A DNA stretch of 64,000 bases from DASXYG01 sp036502625 (GCA_036502625.1 DASXYG010000121.1:26271-90270); one strand, 5' to 3'. Counted from the stretch's first letter, positions 1-8,751 are shown. The notes: a model not told the origin generated them from the sequence alone. Numbers and translations: made by a program.

Positions 1-438
1 ACCGAGCGCGACGGCCTCGACGACTACGTCGGCCGGTCGCTGATCTGCGGCATCCGCCCGTCCGACTTCGAGGACGACACGCTCGCCAACCCCGAATGGG
101 CGCGGTTCGAGGCCGACGCCAATGTCACCGAGGAGCTGGGCTCGGAGATCAACGTGATCTTCACCCTCGACGCGCCGCCGGTCGACCACAAGGACACCAC
201 CGACCTCGCCGCCGACTCCACCGACGACGAGGAGAGCGCCGCGATCCCGCTGGCCACCGGCAAGTCGATGTGGACCGCCCGCGTCAACGCCCGCAGCCAC
301 GCCCGCCCGGGCGCCCACATCACCCTCGCCGTCGACACCCACCGGCTCCACTTCTTCGACGCCGAGTCCGGCCTGGCCATCGGCCACCCCGACGCCCAGC
401 CCCAGCCCACGGCCACCGACGACGCCATCAGCGCCTAA
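1..438 (+). CDS. Sugar ABC transporter ATP-binding protein, C-terminal part (UgpC/MsmK type)
   Basis: The gene is cut by the left edge; 145 residues remain in an open frame from base 1. They contain GIRPSDFED near the start and a beta-rich TOBE domain with VTEELGSEINVIF, ARVNARSHARPGAHITLAVD and LHFFDAESGLAIG. This is the usual tail of MalK/UgpC-type ATPases that energise carbohydrate uptake at the inner face of the membrane. The Walker and signature motifs lie outside the window. A strong hairpin about 70 nt downstream probably ends the transcript. An acidic insert (residues 65-79, many D/E) between the two TOBE strands is a little unusual. The family call is firm; the sugar is unknown. Confidence 0.85.
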   Translation, partial: TERDGLDDYVGRSLICGIRPSDFEDDTLANPEWARFEADANVTEELGSEINVIFTLDAPPVDHKDTTDLAADSTDDEESAAIPLATGKSMWTARVNARSHARPGAHITLAVDTHRLHFFDAESGLAIGHPDAQPQPTATDDAISA

Positions 439-507
439 CCCGCCCTCACCCCGCGCCGGCGTCGCGGCGGCTCCTCTCTCACCCGCGCCGTCGCGGCGCG
501 ACCTCCC

Positions 508-1143
508 TCACCCTGCGCCGCCCTCGCGGCGCAGGGTGAACCAGTACGTCGCGAAGGGGTTCGTTCCCGGGGTGACGTCCACGAGCTCCCATCCGGTGAA
601 CCGCTCGCGCAGCTCGTCGGCCGTCACGCCGGAGATGTCCTCGTCCAGCACACCCGGCCCGTAGCCGAACATCAGGAGCCGCGCGCCCGGTGCGGCCGCC
701 CGGGTGACGCCGTCGGCGTACGCGTCGCGGCGGTGGCGCGGCACCCCGCAGTAGCAGCTCAGGTCGAAGAACAGGTCGTACGGCCCGGTCACGCCCAGGT
801 CCGCGAGGCGGGTGGCGTCGCCGCACACCAGCCGCACCGGCGCGCCCGCCTTCGCGACCTTCTCCCGCGCCCGGCCGACCGCGATCTCGATCATGTCGAC
901 CGCCGTCACGTCCCAGCCCAGCCTGGCCAGGTAGATGGCGTTCGTGCCGGTGCCGCAGCCGAGCTCGAGCGCGCGGCCGGGCGGCCGGGCGGCCGGCCCG
1001 CTCGCCTCCGCGACCAGCTCGGGCGGCGTGATCTCGCTGTCCCACGGCGGCCGTCCCGCCCGGTAGTACCTCTCGAGCACGCGCCGTACGGCCAGCTCCT
1101 CGTCCAGCTCGGTCTGCTCGGTCTCGGTCATCGCGTCCTCCAT
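508..1143 (-). CDS. Class I SAM-dependent methyltransferase
   Basis: A 211-residue protein with the Rossmann SAM-binding motif LELGCGTGTNAIYLA at about residues 59-73, an acidic strand-2 end (VTAVD) and CGDATRL as motif II/III. PPWDSEI near residue 32 resembles the N-terminal signature of thiopurine/tellurite-type small methyltransferases. The substrate is not evident. It is divergent from a TetR gene starting at 1201, with a perfect palindrome in the 57-bp gap, so it is probably the regulated target of that repressor. The encoded start MEDAM has a second ATG four codons later; either is possible. Confidence 0.8.
   Translation of the reverse strand: MEDAMTETEQTELDEELAVRRVLERYYRAGRPPWDSEITPPELVAEASGPAARPPGRALELGCGTGTNAIYLARLGWDVTAVDMIEIAVGRAREKVAKAGAPVRLVCGDATRLADLGVTGPYDLFFDLSCYCGVPRHRRDAYADGVTRAAAPGARLLMFGYGPGVLDEDISGVTADELRERFTGWELVDVTPGTNPFATYWFTLRREGGAG
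509..538. terminator. Hairpin terminator between convergent genes
   Basis: A perfect 13-bp stem (509-521 with 526-538) with a 4-nt CCTC loop lies 70 nt after the ABC ATPase stop and overlaps the last codons of the convergent methyltransferase gene. There is no T-tract, as is usual in GC-rich actinomycetes. It could serve both strands. Confidence 0.6.
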
Positions 1144-1154
1144 GTGATCTCTTC

Positions 1155-1173
1155 ACTAGAGTTGAACTCTAGT
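1155..1173. promoter_or_regulatory. TetR-type operator palindrome
   Basis: ACTAGAGTTGAACTCTAGT is a perfect inverted repeat (9-bp arms, one central base) in the divergent gap between the methyltransferase and the tetR gene. A partial second site, CTCTAGAG, follows at 1180-1187. The position is ideal for autoregulation and for control of the methyltransferase. Confidence 0.75.
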
Positions 1174-1188
1174 AACTGACTCTAGAGA

Positions 1189-1194
1189 TACACT
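1189..1194 (+). promoter_or_regulatory. -10 box TACACT of a leaderless tetR transcript
   Basis: TACACT fits TANNNT and ends 6 nt before the GTG start at 1201, so transcription would begin at or next to the start codon. No Shine-Dalgarno sequence is present. The box sits just downstream of the palindrome, so repressor binding could block it. Confidence 0.5.
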
Positions 1195-1200
1195 GTCCGC

Positions 1201-1833
1201 GTGAGTACGGTCAAGCGCCCGGACAAGCGGGCCGAACGGTCCAGGCAGACCCGCGAGAAGATCATCGACGCGGCCCGCGACCTGTTCGTGGAGGACGGCT
1301 ACGGCGCGACGAACCTCCAGGCCGTCGCCGACCGCGCGGGCGTCGCCGTCCAGACGATCTACTTCGTCTTCCACAACAAGCGGACGCTCTTCAAGGACGT
1401 CGTCGACACCACCATCGCCGGCGACACCGAACCGGTAGCCACCATGGACCGCCCGTGGTTCCAGGCCGCCCTCGCCGCCGAGACCGCCGACGACCTGCTC
1501 CGCACCTACACCAAGGGCAGCCGCGCCATCCTCGACCGGGTGGCCCCCATCATGGCGATGGTCGCCTCCGCGTCCGCCGCCGACCCGGAGATCGCCACCC
1601 TGTGGCCCACCGACACCGACCCCCGCTACACAGTGGTGTCCACCCTCGCGAAGTCCCTGGTCACCAAGCCCGACGCCCGCCCCGGCCTCACCCCGAAGAC
1701 CGCCGCCGACATCATCTACGCCCTACTCAGCCCCGAGCTGTACCTGGTCCTCGTCCGCGACCGCTCCTGGCCCTCATCCCGCTACCAACGCTGGGCCCAC
1801 GAACTCCTCCGCACCCAACTAACCGCGACCTGA
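1201..1833 (+). CDS. TetR/AcrR family transcriptional regulator
   Basis: A 210-residue repressor-type protein. The N-terminal HTH is clear: TREKIIDAARDLFVEDGYGATNLQAVADRAGVAVQTIYFVFHNKRTLF (shown here as the region of residues 18-65). The C-terminal ligand-binding half is helical and not assignable to a known ligand. The GTG start is chosen because it follows a TANNNT box by 6 nt and because the HTH begins soon after. It probably binds the palindrome at 1155-1173 and regulates itself and the adjacent methyltransferase. Confidence 0.88.
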   Translation: MSTVKRPDKRAERSRQTREKIIDAARDLFVEDGYGATNLQAVADRAGVAVQTIYFVFHNKRTLFKDVVDTTIAGDTEPVATMDRPWFQAALAAETADDLLRTYTKGSRAILDRVAPIMAMVASASAADPEIATLWPTDTDPRYTVVSTLAKSLVTKPDARPGLTPKTAADIIYALLSPELYLVLVRDRSWPSSRYQRWAHELLRTQLTAT

Positions 1834-1840
1834 CCCCCAC

Positions 1841-2460
1841 GAAGCATTCCCGGGGTTGGGCCGCGGGGGCTCCGCCCTCACCCCGCCCCGCTCTCCCGGC
1901 AGGCTCAGAGGCACCCGCCCCAACCCCGGGTTCCCGGGCGGCGGACCCCGGGGCGGGATCCAGAGCGCACAGCGACAAAGGCCGCGCTACGCGCGACAGA
2001 CCTCCCGCGACCTTCGCGGGGCATTCTCGGGGTTGGGCCGCGGGGGGCTCCGCCCTCATCGCGCTCCGGTTTCCGGGCATGCTCAGGCGCTGCTGCCTCT
2101 CCCCTCCCCGGTCTCCGGGAGGGCTCAGAGCCCCCGTCCTCACCCCCCGTCTCCGGCGGCGGGCTCTGGAGGCGGGGTAGGGCGCCGCGGCGATAAAGGC
2201 CGCGCTCCGCGCGACTGCCTTCCCGCGACCCTCGCGAAGCATTCCCAAGGTTGGGCCGCAGGGGCTCCGCCCTCACCCCGCCCCGCTCTCCCGGCAGGCT
2301 CAGAGGAGCCCGCCCCAGCCCCCGGGTTCCGGGCGGACCCCGGGGCGGGATCCGGGAGTGCGCAGCGCCAAAGGCCGCGCTCCGCGCGACAGACCTCCCG
2401 CGACCCTCGCGGGGCATTCTCGGGGTTGGGCCGCGGGGGGCTCCGCCCTCACCCCGCCCC
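1841..2460 (+). repeat. Cluster 1 of dispersed ~85-bp intergenic repeats (four copies, forward)
   Basis: The 808-bp gap between tetR and the convergent VOC gene holds no credible gene. It carries four copies of one unit at about 1841-1890 (partial), 1976-2060, 2191-2280 and 2366-2460. Each reads AAAGGCCGCGCT, then GCGCGAC, then CCCGCGACC..CGCG, GCATTC, GGTTGGGCCGC and GGGCTCCGCCCTCA. A second, ~95-bp partner unit (CTCTGGAGGCGGGGT and neighbours) sits at about 2100-2190. Open frames through this region are artefacts of GC content. Confidence 0.8.
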
Positions 2461-2641
2461 GATCTCCACGGAGGCTCCGCCCTCACACCGCCCTGATTCC
2501 CGGAACAAGCTCGGGGCTTGGGCCTCCCGCCCTGCCCCGACCTGACTCCGGGCGGGTCCCAGGCGCGGGGGGTTCGGCGTCCCGCCCCGCGCCCTCGTCC
2601 CGCATCGTCAAAACCGGGCCAACTCCACCCGGCTCGCCCCC

Positions 2642-3076
2642 TCAGTCGAGGCAGAACTCGTTGCCCTCGATGTCCTGCATCACGATGCAGGACTCGTTTT
2701 CCTCATCCGCGGGCAGCAGCCGCAGGCGGGTCGCGCCGAGCGCGATCAGGCGTGTGCATTCGGCCTCGAGTGTGGCGAGGCGTTCTTCGCCCACCAGGCC
2801 GGTGCCGGCCCGTACGTCGAGATGCACCCGGTTCTTGACGACCTTGCCTTCGGGGACGCGCTGGAAGAACAGGCGCGGGCCCACGCCTGTGGGGTCGCTG
2901 CACACGAACGCCGAATCGCGCTCGTCCGGCGGCAGCGAGCGGTTGAAATCGTCCCAGGTGGCGAACCCCTCCGGCGCCGGCGGTACGACGTACCCCAGCA
3001 CCTCGCACCAGAAGCGGGCGACGCGCTCGGGTTGAGCGCAATCGAAGGTGACCTGGACCTGCTTGACCGTCGGCAT
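2642..3076 (-). CDS. VOC (glyoxalase/bleomycin-resistance fold) protein
   Basis: A 144-residue protein starting MPTVKQVQVTFDC. It has the two beta-alpha-beta-beta-beta modules of the vicinal-oxygen-chelate fold: VTFDCAQPERVARFWCEVLGY (about residues 8-28) is a standard first helix, RVHLDV (about 88-93) supplies a likely metal His, and MQDIEGNEFCLD at the C-terminus supplies the Glu. The open frame extends upstream, but that extension translates repeat DNA, so the inner ATG at 3076 is preferred. Substrate unknown; such single-domain proteins are often small-molecule binding or detoxification enzymes. Confidence 0.82.
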   Translation of the reverse strand: MPTVKQVQVTFDCAQPERVARFWCEVLGYVVPPAPEGFATWDDFNRSLPPDERDSAFVCSDPTGVGPRLFFQRVPEGKVVKNRVHLDVRAGTGLVGEERLATLEAECTRLIALGATRLRLLPADEENESCIVMQDIEGNEFCLD

Positions 3077-3269
3077 CGGACCACAATAGTGGCGGGTGGT
3101 GTCCACTGAGAACTGGATTTCATCGCCCGCGCGGGTGGAGTTCGCGGGTGGAATGAGTCGGTGACGCGCGGTGCCGGGGAGGGCGTTGAAATTGCCGGAC
3201 GCGGTGAGACTGCGCCGCCTTCGAGATGTGGCAGCGCGTGGCTTATCCAATACGGAAAGCGCCCCATAG

Positions 3270-3568
3270 GGCGGCAGCCCCGCGGCCCAACTCCGAGAAT
3301 GCTCTGCGTAGGTCGCGGGAAATCTGTCGCGCGTCAGCGCGGCCTTTGTCGTCACGGCACGCCCGGAGGCGGGGCCGGGTTAGGGCGGCAGCCCCGCGGC
3401 CCAGCCCTGAAAACGCTCCGCGAAGGTCGCGGGAAAACTGTCGCGCAGCGCGGCCTTTTCAACCCGGAACCCGGCCACGCTGAGGCGGCAGGCCGCGGCC
3501 CAACCCCAAGAACGCTCTGCGGAAGTCGCGGGAAGGGCTGTCGCGCGTCAACGCGGCCTTTGTCGTCC
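3270..3568 (-). repeat. Cluster 2 of the dispersed ~85-bp repeat (three copies, reverse)
   Basis: Copies at about 3270-3352, 3384-3460 and 3484-3568, all inverted relative to cluster 1, in the gap upstream of the VOC gene and downstream of the nitronate monooxygenase. Spacers between them differ, so this is not a clean tandem array. No gene is seen in 3077-3576. Confidence 0.78.
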
Positions 3569-3576
3569 GAGGGCGT

Positions 3577-4596
3577 TCACGTATTGGCCAGGGTCGCCAT
3601 GACCGCCGTGGTCGGGATGGCGCGGGCCTGGGTGTGGGCGGTGCCCGCCCAGAGGTTGAGGGCGTTCGCGTTGCCGGACTTGGCGGCCGCGGCGCGCAAC
3701 GGGGACGTCAGGTAGTGGATCTGGGGGTACGCGGCGGGGGCCGCCTCGCTGTGGTCGCGCATGAAGGTGTTCACCAGACCGCGGGCGCGGCGGCCGCTGA
3801 ACACGCGGGTCACGGCCGTCTCGGCGTACGCGGGGTCGGTGAGGGCCGCCTGGTGGGCGGGTTTCGCGGCGCTCTCGGGGGTGCGGAGGAACGCCGTGCC
3901 GCACTGTGCGGCTACCGCACCGGCCGCGCAGACCCGGGCCACGTCCGCGCCGGTCATGATGGCACCAGCGGCGACCAGGGGCAGGGGCGTGGCCGCGCGT
4001 ACGGCGGCCAGCAGGTCCAGCAGCGGCACCGTGCGCTCGGCCGCGTCCGAGAACGAGCCCTGATGGCCGCCGGACTCCGCGCCCTGTACGCACAGGAACT
4101 CCGCGCCCGCGTCCTCGGCGGCGCGCGCCTCGTCCGGCGTGGTGACGGTGACGCCGACCGTGCTGCCGCTCCCCCGCAACCCGGCCAGCACATCGCCGGA
4201 CGGGCACCCGAACGTGAACGTGACCACCGGCACCGGGTCGCGGCGCAGCAGCGCGAGCTTCGCGTCCCACGCGTCATCGCGCCACACCGGATCGCCGAGC
4301 CCGGCGCCCAGGCGCTCGGCGTCGCCCCGCAGCCGGTCGGCGTACGCGGCGACCGCCGCCGGGTCGCCGGTGTCCCGCCCGGGGACGAACACGTTCACGC
4401 CGAACGCCCCGGTCGTACGGGCGCGGACGGCCGCGATGTCCTCGGCCAGCCCGGAGGCCGTACGGTATCCGGCGGCCAGGAACCCGAGCCCGCCCGCCTC
4501 GGTCGCCGCGGCCGCCATCGCGGGCGTCGTCGCCCCGGCCATCGGGGCCTGCACGACCGGCACGGCAAGCCCGCCCAGAAGATCACCCGCACTCAT
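3577..4596 (-). CDS. Nitronate monooxygenase (2-nitropropane dioxygenase family)
   Basis: A 339-residue FMN TIM-barrel protein. VPVVQAPMAGATTPAMAAA (residues 13-31) is the family N-terminus, AESGGHQGSF (about 174-183) carries the proposed catalytic His, and AAGAIMTGADVARVCAAGA and QCGTAFLRTPES (about 209-242) are the FMN phosphate-binding region. The family oxidises alkyl nitronates to carbonyls and nitrite, protecting against toxins such as 3-nitropropionate. The length is typical. It stands alone between two repeat clusters, so context gives no pathway. Confidence 0.88.
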   Translation of the reverse strand: MSAGDLLGGLAVPVVQAPMAGATTPAMAAAATEAGGLGFLAAGYRTASGLAEDIAAVRARTTGAFGVNVFVPGRDTGDPAAVAAYADRLRGDAERLGAGLGDPVWRDDAWDAKLALLRRDPVPVVTFTFGCPSGDVLAGLRGSGSTVGVTVTTPDEARAAEDAGAEFLCVQGAESGGHQGSFSDAAERTVPLLDLLAAVRAATPLPLVAAGAIMTGADVARVCAAGAVAAQCGTAFLRTPESAAKPAHQAALTDPAYAETAVTRVFSGRRARGLVNTFMRDHSEAAPAAYPQIHYLTSPLRAAAAKSGNANALNLWAGTAHTQARAIPTTAVMATLANT

Positions 4597-4731
4597 GCGC
4601 CCGACCCTACGCGCGGCCCCGCCCGGACACGGACGAGACCACGCCCGAGCGCCCGGCCGCCAGATGAGACCGCGATCGAGCGTCCGATCCCGGCCGCGCG
4701 CCAGGCGAGGCCGCGCGCAAATCGCGATGGG

Positions 4732-5380
4732 GTGAGGGCGGAGCCGCGCGGCCCAACCCCGAGGATGCTTCGCGAAGGTCGCGGGAAATCAGTCGCGCGC
4801 AGCGCGGCCTTTGTCGCCACGGCACACCCGCCCCCTGCCTGCCCAGAACCAGGGACGGGGCGAGGCCGGGACGCCCGTGCCTTCCCCGAGCCAGGTCTGG
4901 CTGGGGCGGGAACCTCGAGCCTGCCGGGAAAGCGGGGCGCGATGAGGGCGGAGCCCCCGCGGCCTAACCCCCAAGAATGCTTCGCGGGGGTCGCGGGAAG
5001 GCAGTCGCGCGTAGCGCGGCCTTGTCGCCGAGGCGCCCCACCCCGCCTCCAGAGCCCGCCGCCGGAGACCGGGGCGGGTGAGGACGGGGGCTCTGAGCCC
5101 TCCCGGAAACCGGGGCGGGGTGAGGGCGGCAGCGTCCGAGCCTGCCCGGAACCAGGCCAGGCCGGAACCCCCGAACCTGCCCGGAAACCGGGGCGCGATG
5201 AGGGCGCAGCCCCCGCGGCCCAACCCCGAGAACGCTCCGCGAAGGTCGCGGGAAGGCAGTCGCGCGCAGCGCGGCCTTTGTCGCCGAGGCGCCCCACCCC
5301 GCCTCCAAAGCCCGCCGCCGAAGACCGGGGCAGGTGAGGACGGGGGCTCTGAGCCCTCCCGGAGACCGGGGCGGGCGGGA
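4732..5380 (-). repeat. Cluster 3 of the dispersed repeat with its partner unit
   Basis: Reverse copies of the ~85-bp unit at about 4732-4820, 4943-5030 and 5201-5285. The ~95-bp partner unit follows two of them, at about 5032-5130 and 5285-5380, inverted relative to its copy near 2100-2190. The 802-bp gap between the nitronate monooxygenase and the peptide transporter ATPase contains no other recognisable feature. Confidence 0.78.
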
Positions 5381-5398
5381 GTGGGGGCCCCGCGGGTG

Positions 5399-6721
5399 CT
5401 ACGCGGGTGCCTCCTGGATGGCTGGGTCGTGGAGGTGGCAGGCGACCTCGACGTCGCCGATCAAGGTCAGGCCCGGGTCCGTGCCGTCGCGGAAGGCGAC
5501 CTCGGCGTGGCCCCCCTTCGCGCGGATGTCGGCTACGCCGCGCCACAGCGGCTCGTCGGTGTCGGAGTCGCGGATTCGGGTGAGGCGGGCGGCTACCTCC
5601 TCGCCCATGTGGCCGGACGCGGCGGCGACCTGTACGGTGCCGCGCTGGCCGTCCAGGGCGGTCAGGTCGGCGAACAGGGACGACTCCGCCAGGTAGTCGT
5701 CCTCGGTGAGGGTCGTCCAGCGTTCCTCCAGGAGGGCGCGCAGGTCGCGGCCCTCCCAGCCGCACACCTCGAACGCCTTCGGGCACCGCGGGTGGAACGA
5801 GCACCCGGCGGGGCGGATCGCGGCGTCCGGCACCTCGCCGCGCGGCACCTCGCGGGACACCTCCACGCGCGGGTCCGGCTCGGGGACCGCGGCCAGCAGG
5901 GAGCGGGTGTACGGGTGCCGGGGGTTGGCGAAGATCTCCTCGGTCGGGCCGAGCTCCACGATGCGGCCGAGGTACATGATCGCGATGCGGTCGCAGAAGA
6001 ACTTGGCCGTGGCGAGGTCGTGCGTGATGTAGACGTACGTCAGGCCCAGCTCGCGCCTGAGGTCCTGCATCAGCTCGATGACCTTCGCGCGGACGCTCAT
6101 GTCGAGCATGGAGGCCGGTTCGTCGGCGACCACCAGCTTCGGCTCCATGATCGTCGCGCGGGCGAACACCGCGCGCTGCTTCTGCCCGCCGGAGAGGTCC
6201 GCCGGGTACTTGTCCATGAACCGCTCCACCGGCGCGAGCCCCACGCGTTCGAGCGCGGTGACGACACGTTCGCGCAGCTCGGTGTCCGTACGGACCATCT
6301 TGTGGATGCGCAGCGGATGGCCGATGGCCGTCTGGAGGTCCATCGCGGGGTTCAGCGAGGCGTGCGGGTCCTGGAAGGCCATCTGCAGCTCGCGGCGCAG
6401 CGGGCGCAGGTTGTGCTCGCTCATGCCGACGAGCTCGTGCCCGGCGTAGCCGATGCTGCCGCCGGTGGCGGGCACCAGGCCGAGCAGCGCGCGGCCGAGT
6501 GTGGTCTTGCCGCTGCCCGACTCCCCCACCAGGCCGAGCACCTCGCCGCGGCGCAGCCCGAACGACACGCCGTCGACCGCGCGTACGGCGCCGCCGCCGC
6601 GGCCGGTGAACCGCGACAGGGCGCCGCCGCGCAGCGCGAAGTGGACTTCGAGGTCGCGGACGTCCATCAGGAGGTCGTCGGCGCCGACCTCCGGCGTCTC
6701 CGGCTCAAGCTTCGTCGGCAA
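5399..6721 (-). CDS. Oligopeptide/dipeptide ABC transporter ATPase (DppF/OppF type) with C-terminal extension
   Basis: A 440-residue ATPase. Walker A is GESGSGKTTLG, the signature LSGGQKQR and Walker B LVVADEPASMLD; the oligopeptide-type tail CSFHPRCPKAFEVC carries the conserved cysteines. About 110 residues follow this tail, whereas family members normally end there at about 320-340 residues; the extension contains WTTLTEDDYLAESSLFADL and looks like a small folded domain. The gene overlaps the upstream ATPase gene by 17 nt and is the last gene of the operon. It should pair with that ATPase to drive peptide import. Confidence 0.9.
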   Translation of the reverse strand: MPTKLEPETPEVGADDLLMDVRDLEVHFALRGGALSRFTGRGGGAVRAVDGVSFGLRRGEVLGLVGESGSGKTTLGRALLGLVPATGGSIGYAGHELVGMSEHNLRPLRRELQMAFQDPHASLNPAMDLQTAIGHPLRIHKMVRTDTELRERVVTALERVGLAPVERFMDKYPADLSGGQKQRAVFARATIMEPKLVVADEPASMLDMSVRAKVIELMQDLRRELGLTYVYITHDLATAKFFCDRIAIMYLGRIVELGPTEEIFANPRHPYTRSLLAAVPEPDPRVEVSREVPRGEVPDAAIRPAGCSFHPRCPKAFEVCGWEGRDLRALLEERWTTLTEDDYLAESSLFADLTALDGQRGTVQVAAASGHMGEEVAARLTRIRDSDTDEPLWRGVADIRAKGGHAEVAFRDGTDPGLTLIGDVEVACHLHDPAIQEAPA

Positions 6722-7730
6722 CGCTGATCGCCTCCCGCTCCAGGGGTTCGGTTCCGTTCGCCGGCACCTGGTCGTGCGGGCCGTGCAGCCAGCACTCGGT
6801 GCGCTGGCCGGTCTCCAGCCGTACGGGGACCGGCGCCTTCTCCACGCACACCCGCATGGCGTCCGGGCAGCGCAGGTGGAAGCGGCAGCCGGACGGCGGG
6901 TCGGCGAGGTCGGGCGGCGCGCCCGGGATGGAGTGCAGGTCGGTGGTGTGCAGCGAGATCGTGGACGCCAGCAGCTCCCGGGTGTACGGATGCTTGGGCT
7001 CGGCGAAGACCTCGCGCGCGTCGCCGATCTCGACGATGCGCCCCGCGTACATCACCGCGACCCGGTCGCACGCCTCGGCGACGATGCCGAGGTTGTGCGT
7101 GATCAGCAGCATGGCCGTACGGAAGTTCTGCCGCAGATCGCCGAGCAGCCGCAGGATCTGCGCCTCCACCAGGACGTCGAGCGCCGTGGTGGGCTCGTCG
7201 GCGACCATGAACGCGGGGTGCAGCACCAGGGTCAGCGCGATCATGATGCGCTGGCGCATGCCGCCGGAGAACTCGTGCGGGTAGTTGTCGTACCTGCTGG
7301 GCGGGATGCCCACGTGGCGCAGCGCCTCGACGGCCCGCTCCCGCATGCCCTTCTTGCCCAGCCCCGGCTCGTGGATCTTGAGCGTCTCCTCGAAGTGCTC
7401 GCTGACCCGCATGAGCGGGTTGAGCCGGGTCATCGGCTCCTGGAACACCAGCCCCAGCTCCGGCCCGCGCAGCCCTTCGAGCTCCTTGCGCGGCAGCCCG
7501 ACCAGTTCGCTGCCCTTGAACCGCAGCGACCCGTCCATCGCGGACCCGCGCGGCAGCAGCCCGAGGATGGCCCGCCCGAGCGTCGACTTCCCGCACCCGG
7601 ACTCCCCGACCAGCCCCAGCGTCTCCCCCTCGTACACGGCGAAACTGACCCCGTCGACCGCGCGCACGGGCCCGCGCTCGGTGCCGTACCAGACGCGGAG
7701 ATCGTCGGCGGCGAGGACCGGCTCGGTCAT
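6705..7730 (-). CDS. Oligopeptide/dipeptide ABC transporter ATPase (DppD/OppD type)
   Basis: A 341-residue ATPase starting MTEPVLAADDLRVWYG. It has Walker A GESGCGKSTLG, signature FSGGMRQR, Walker B FMVADEPTTALD and the C-terminal oligopeptide-family stretch CRFHLRCPDAMRVC. The start at 7730 is chosen because it overlaps the dppC-like stop by 4 nt (ATGA) and puts the nucleotide-binding core at the usual distance from the N-terminus; longer in-frame extension would run through the permease gene. Forms the ATPase pair with the downstream gene. Confidence 0.93.
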   Translation of the reverse strand: MTEPVLAADDLRVWYGTERGPVRAVDGVSFAVYEGETLGLVGESGCGKSTLGRAILGLLPRGSAMDGSLRFKGSELVGLPRKELEGLRGPELGLVFQEPMTRLNPLMRVSEHFEETLKIHEPGLGKKGMRERAVEALRHVGIPPSRYDNYPHEFSGGMRQRIMIALTLVLHPAFMVADEPTTALDVLVEAQILRLLGDLRQNFRTAMLLITHNLGIVAEACDRVAVMYAGRIVEIGDAREVFAEPKHPYTRELLASTISLHTTDLHSIPGAPPDLADPPSGCRFHLRCPDAMRVCVEKAPVPVRLETGQRTECWLHGPHDQVPANGTEPLEREAISVADEA

Positions 7731-8737
7731 GCGTCCCCCTTCGGCTCGATCGGCTGTTCCAGGGCGCGTGGTGGGAGGACGACCTTGGCGATGCGGCGGC
7801 GGCGCAACGTGGGGTTGTAGACGTCGTTCAGGCCCTCGCCGACCAGGGTGAGCGCGGTTACCGCGAGGACGATCGCGATGCCGGGGTAGACGCCGGTCCA
7901 CCAGATGCCGGCGCCGGCGTCGTCGATGGCGCGCTGGAGGTCGTAGCCCCATTCGGCGGCGTCGGTGGGCTGGATGCCGTAGCCGAGGAAGCCGAGGCCG
8001 GCCAGCGTGGAGATCGCGTCGGCGGCGTTCAGCGTGGCGATCACCGGCACCGACTGCACCACGTTGGAGAAGAGGTACTTCGTGATGATCGTGCGCGGCT
8101 GCGCGCCGATCGCCCGCGCCGCCTCGACGTACGTCGCCTCGCGCGCGGACAGCGTCGAATTTCGTACGACACGGAAGTACTGCGGTATGTACACCACCGT
8201 GATCGCCAGCGCGGCCGTCACCACGCCCCCGCCGAGCAGGCCGGACAGCAGGAACGCCGCCACGATGGCCAGCAGCAGGTACGGGAACGCGAACAGCGCG
8301 TCCATGATCAGCACCAGGATGCGGTCGAGCCAGCCGCCGAAGTAGCCGGACAGCAGCCCCAGCGGCACGCCGATGACCAGCGAGAAGATCACCGCGAGGA
8401 GCATCACCTCAAGCGCGGTGCGCGCGCCGTAGACGACGCGGGAGAACACGTCGAACTGCATCACGGTCGTGCCGAACAGGTGTCCCGCGCCGGGCGCGCC
8501 CTGCTTCGGGAACGTGTGGCCGGCCGCCTGGTACTGCGCGAAGCCGTACGGCGCGATCAGCGGCGCGAAGACCGCCATGATCACGAACAGCGCGGTCAGC
8601 ACGATGCCGGACCACAGCAGCCACTTCGGCAGGCCCTGCGCCTCGGCGATCGGCGCCAGCAGGCGGCGCATGCCACGGCGGCCGCCGCCGGGCCCGTCGC
8701 CCCCGCCGGGTGTCGGGGCAATCGTCAGTTGTGCCAT
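7727..8737 (-). CDS. Oligopeptide/dipeptide ABC permease (DppC/OppC type)
   Basis: A 336-residue inner-membrane permease. After a Gly-rich cytoplasmic N-terminus there are about six hydrophobic segments (first near residues 39-60). The coupling-helix (EAA) loop is EAARAIGAQPRTIITKYLFSN, about 200-220. DppC-type proteins pair with DppB, whose gene lies at 10071-11099 on the same strand. The two permease genes, normally adjacent, are separated here by an inserted TnpB element starting 14 nt upstream of this start codon, which removes its native upstream context. Expression may therefore depend on read-through or a new promoter. Confidence 0.92.
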   Translation of the reverse strand: MAQLTIAPTPGGGDGPGGGRRGMRRLLAPIAEAQGLPKWLLWSGIVLTALFVIMAVFAPLIAPYGFAQYQAAGHTFPKQGAPGAGHLFGTTVMQFDVFSRVVYGARTALEVMLLAVIFSLVIGVPLGLLSGYFGGWLDRILVLIMDALFAFPYLLLAIVAAFLLSGLLGGGVVTAALAITVVYIPQYFRVVRNSTLSAREATYVEAARAIGAQPRTIITKYLFSNVVQSVPVIATLNAADAISTLAGLGFLGYGIQPTDAAEWGYDLQRAIDDAGAGIWWTGVYPGIAIVLAVTALTLVGEGLNDVYNPTLRRRRIAKVVLPPRALEQPIEPKGDA

Positions 8738-8751
8738 CAGATGCGCGAGTC

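Noticed and set aside
1455..2545. Several long open frames through the repeat cluster near 2 kb on both strands
   Set aside because: They encode Pro/Arg/Gly/Ser-rich sequence built from the repeat units, with no domain, start signal or codon pattern of a gene.
1841..5380. CRISPR array
   Set aside because: The repeats are about 85 bp, diverged, in both orientations and with irregular spacing, and no cas gene is present.
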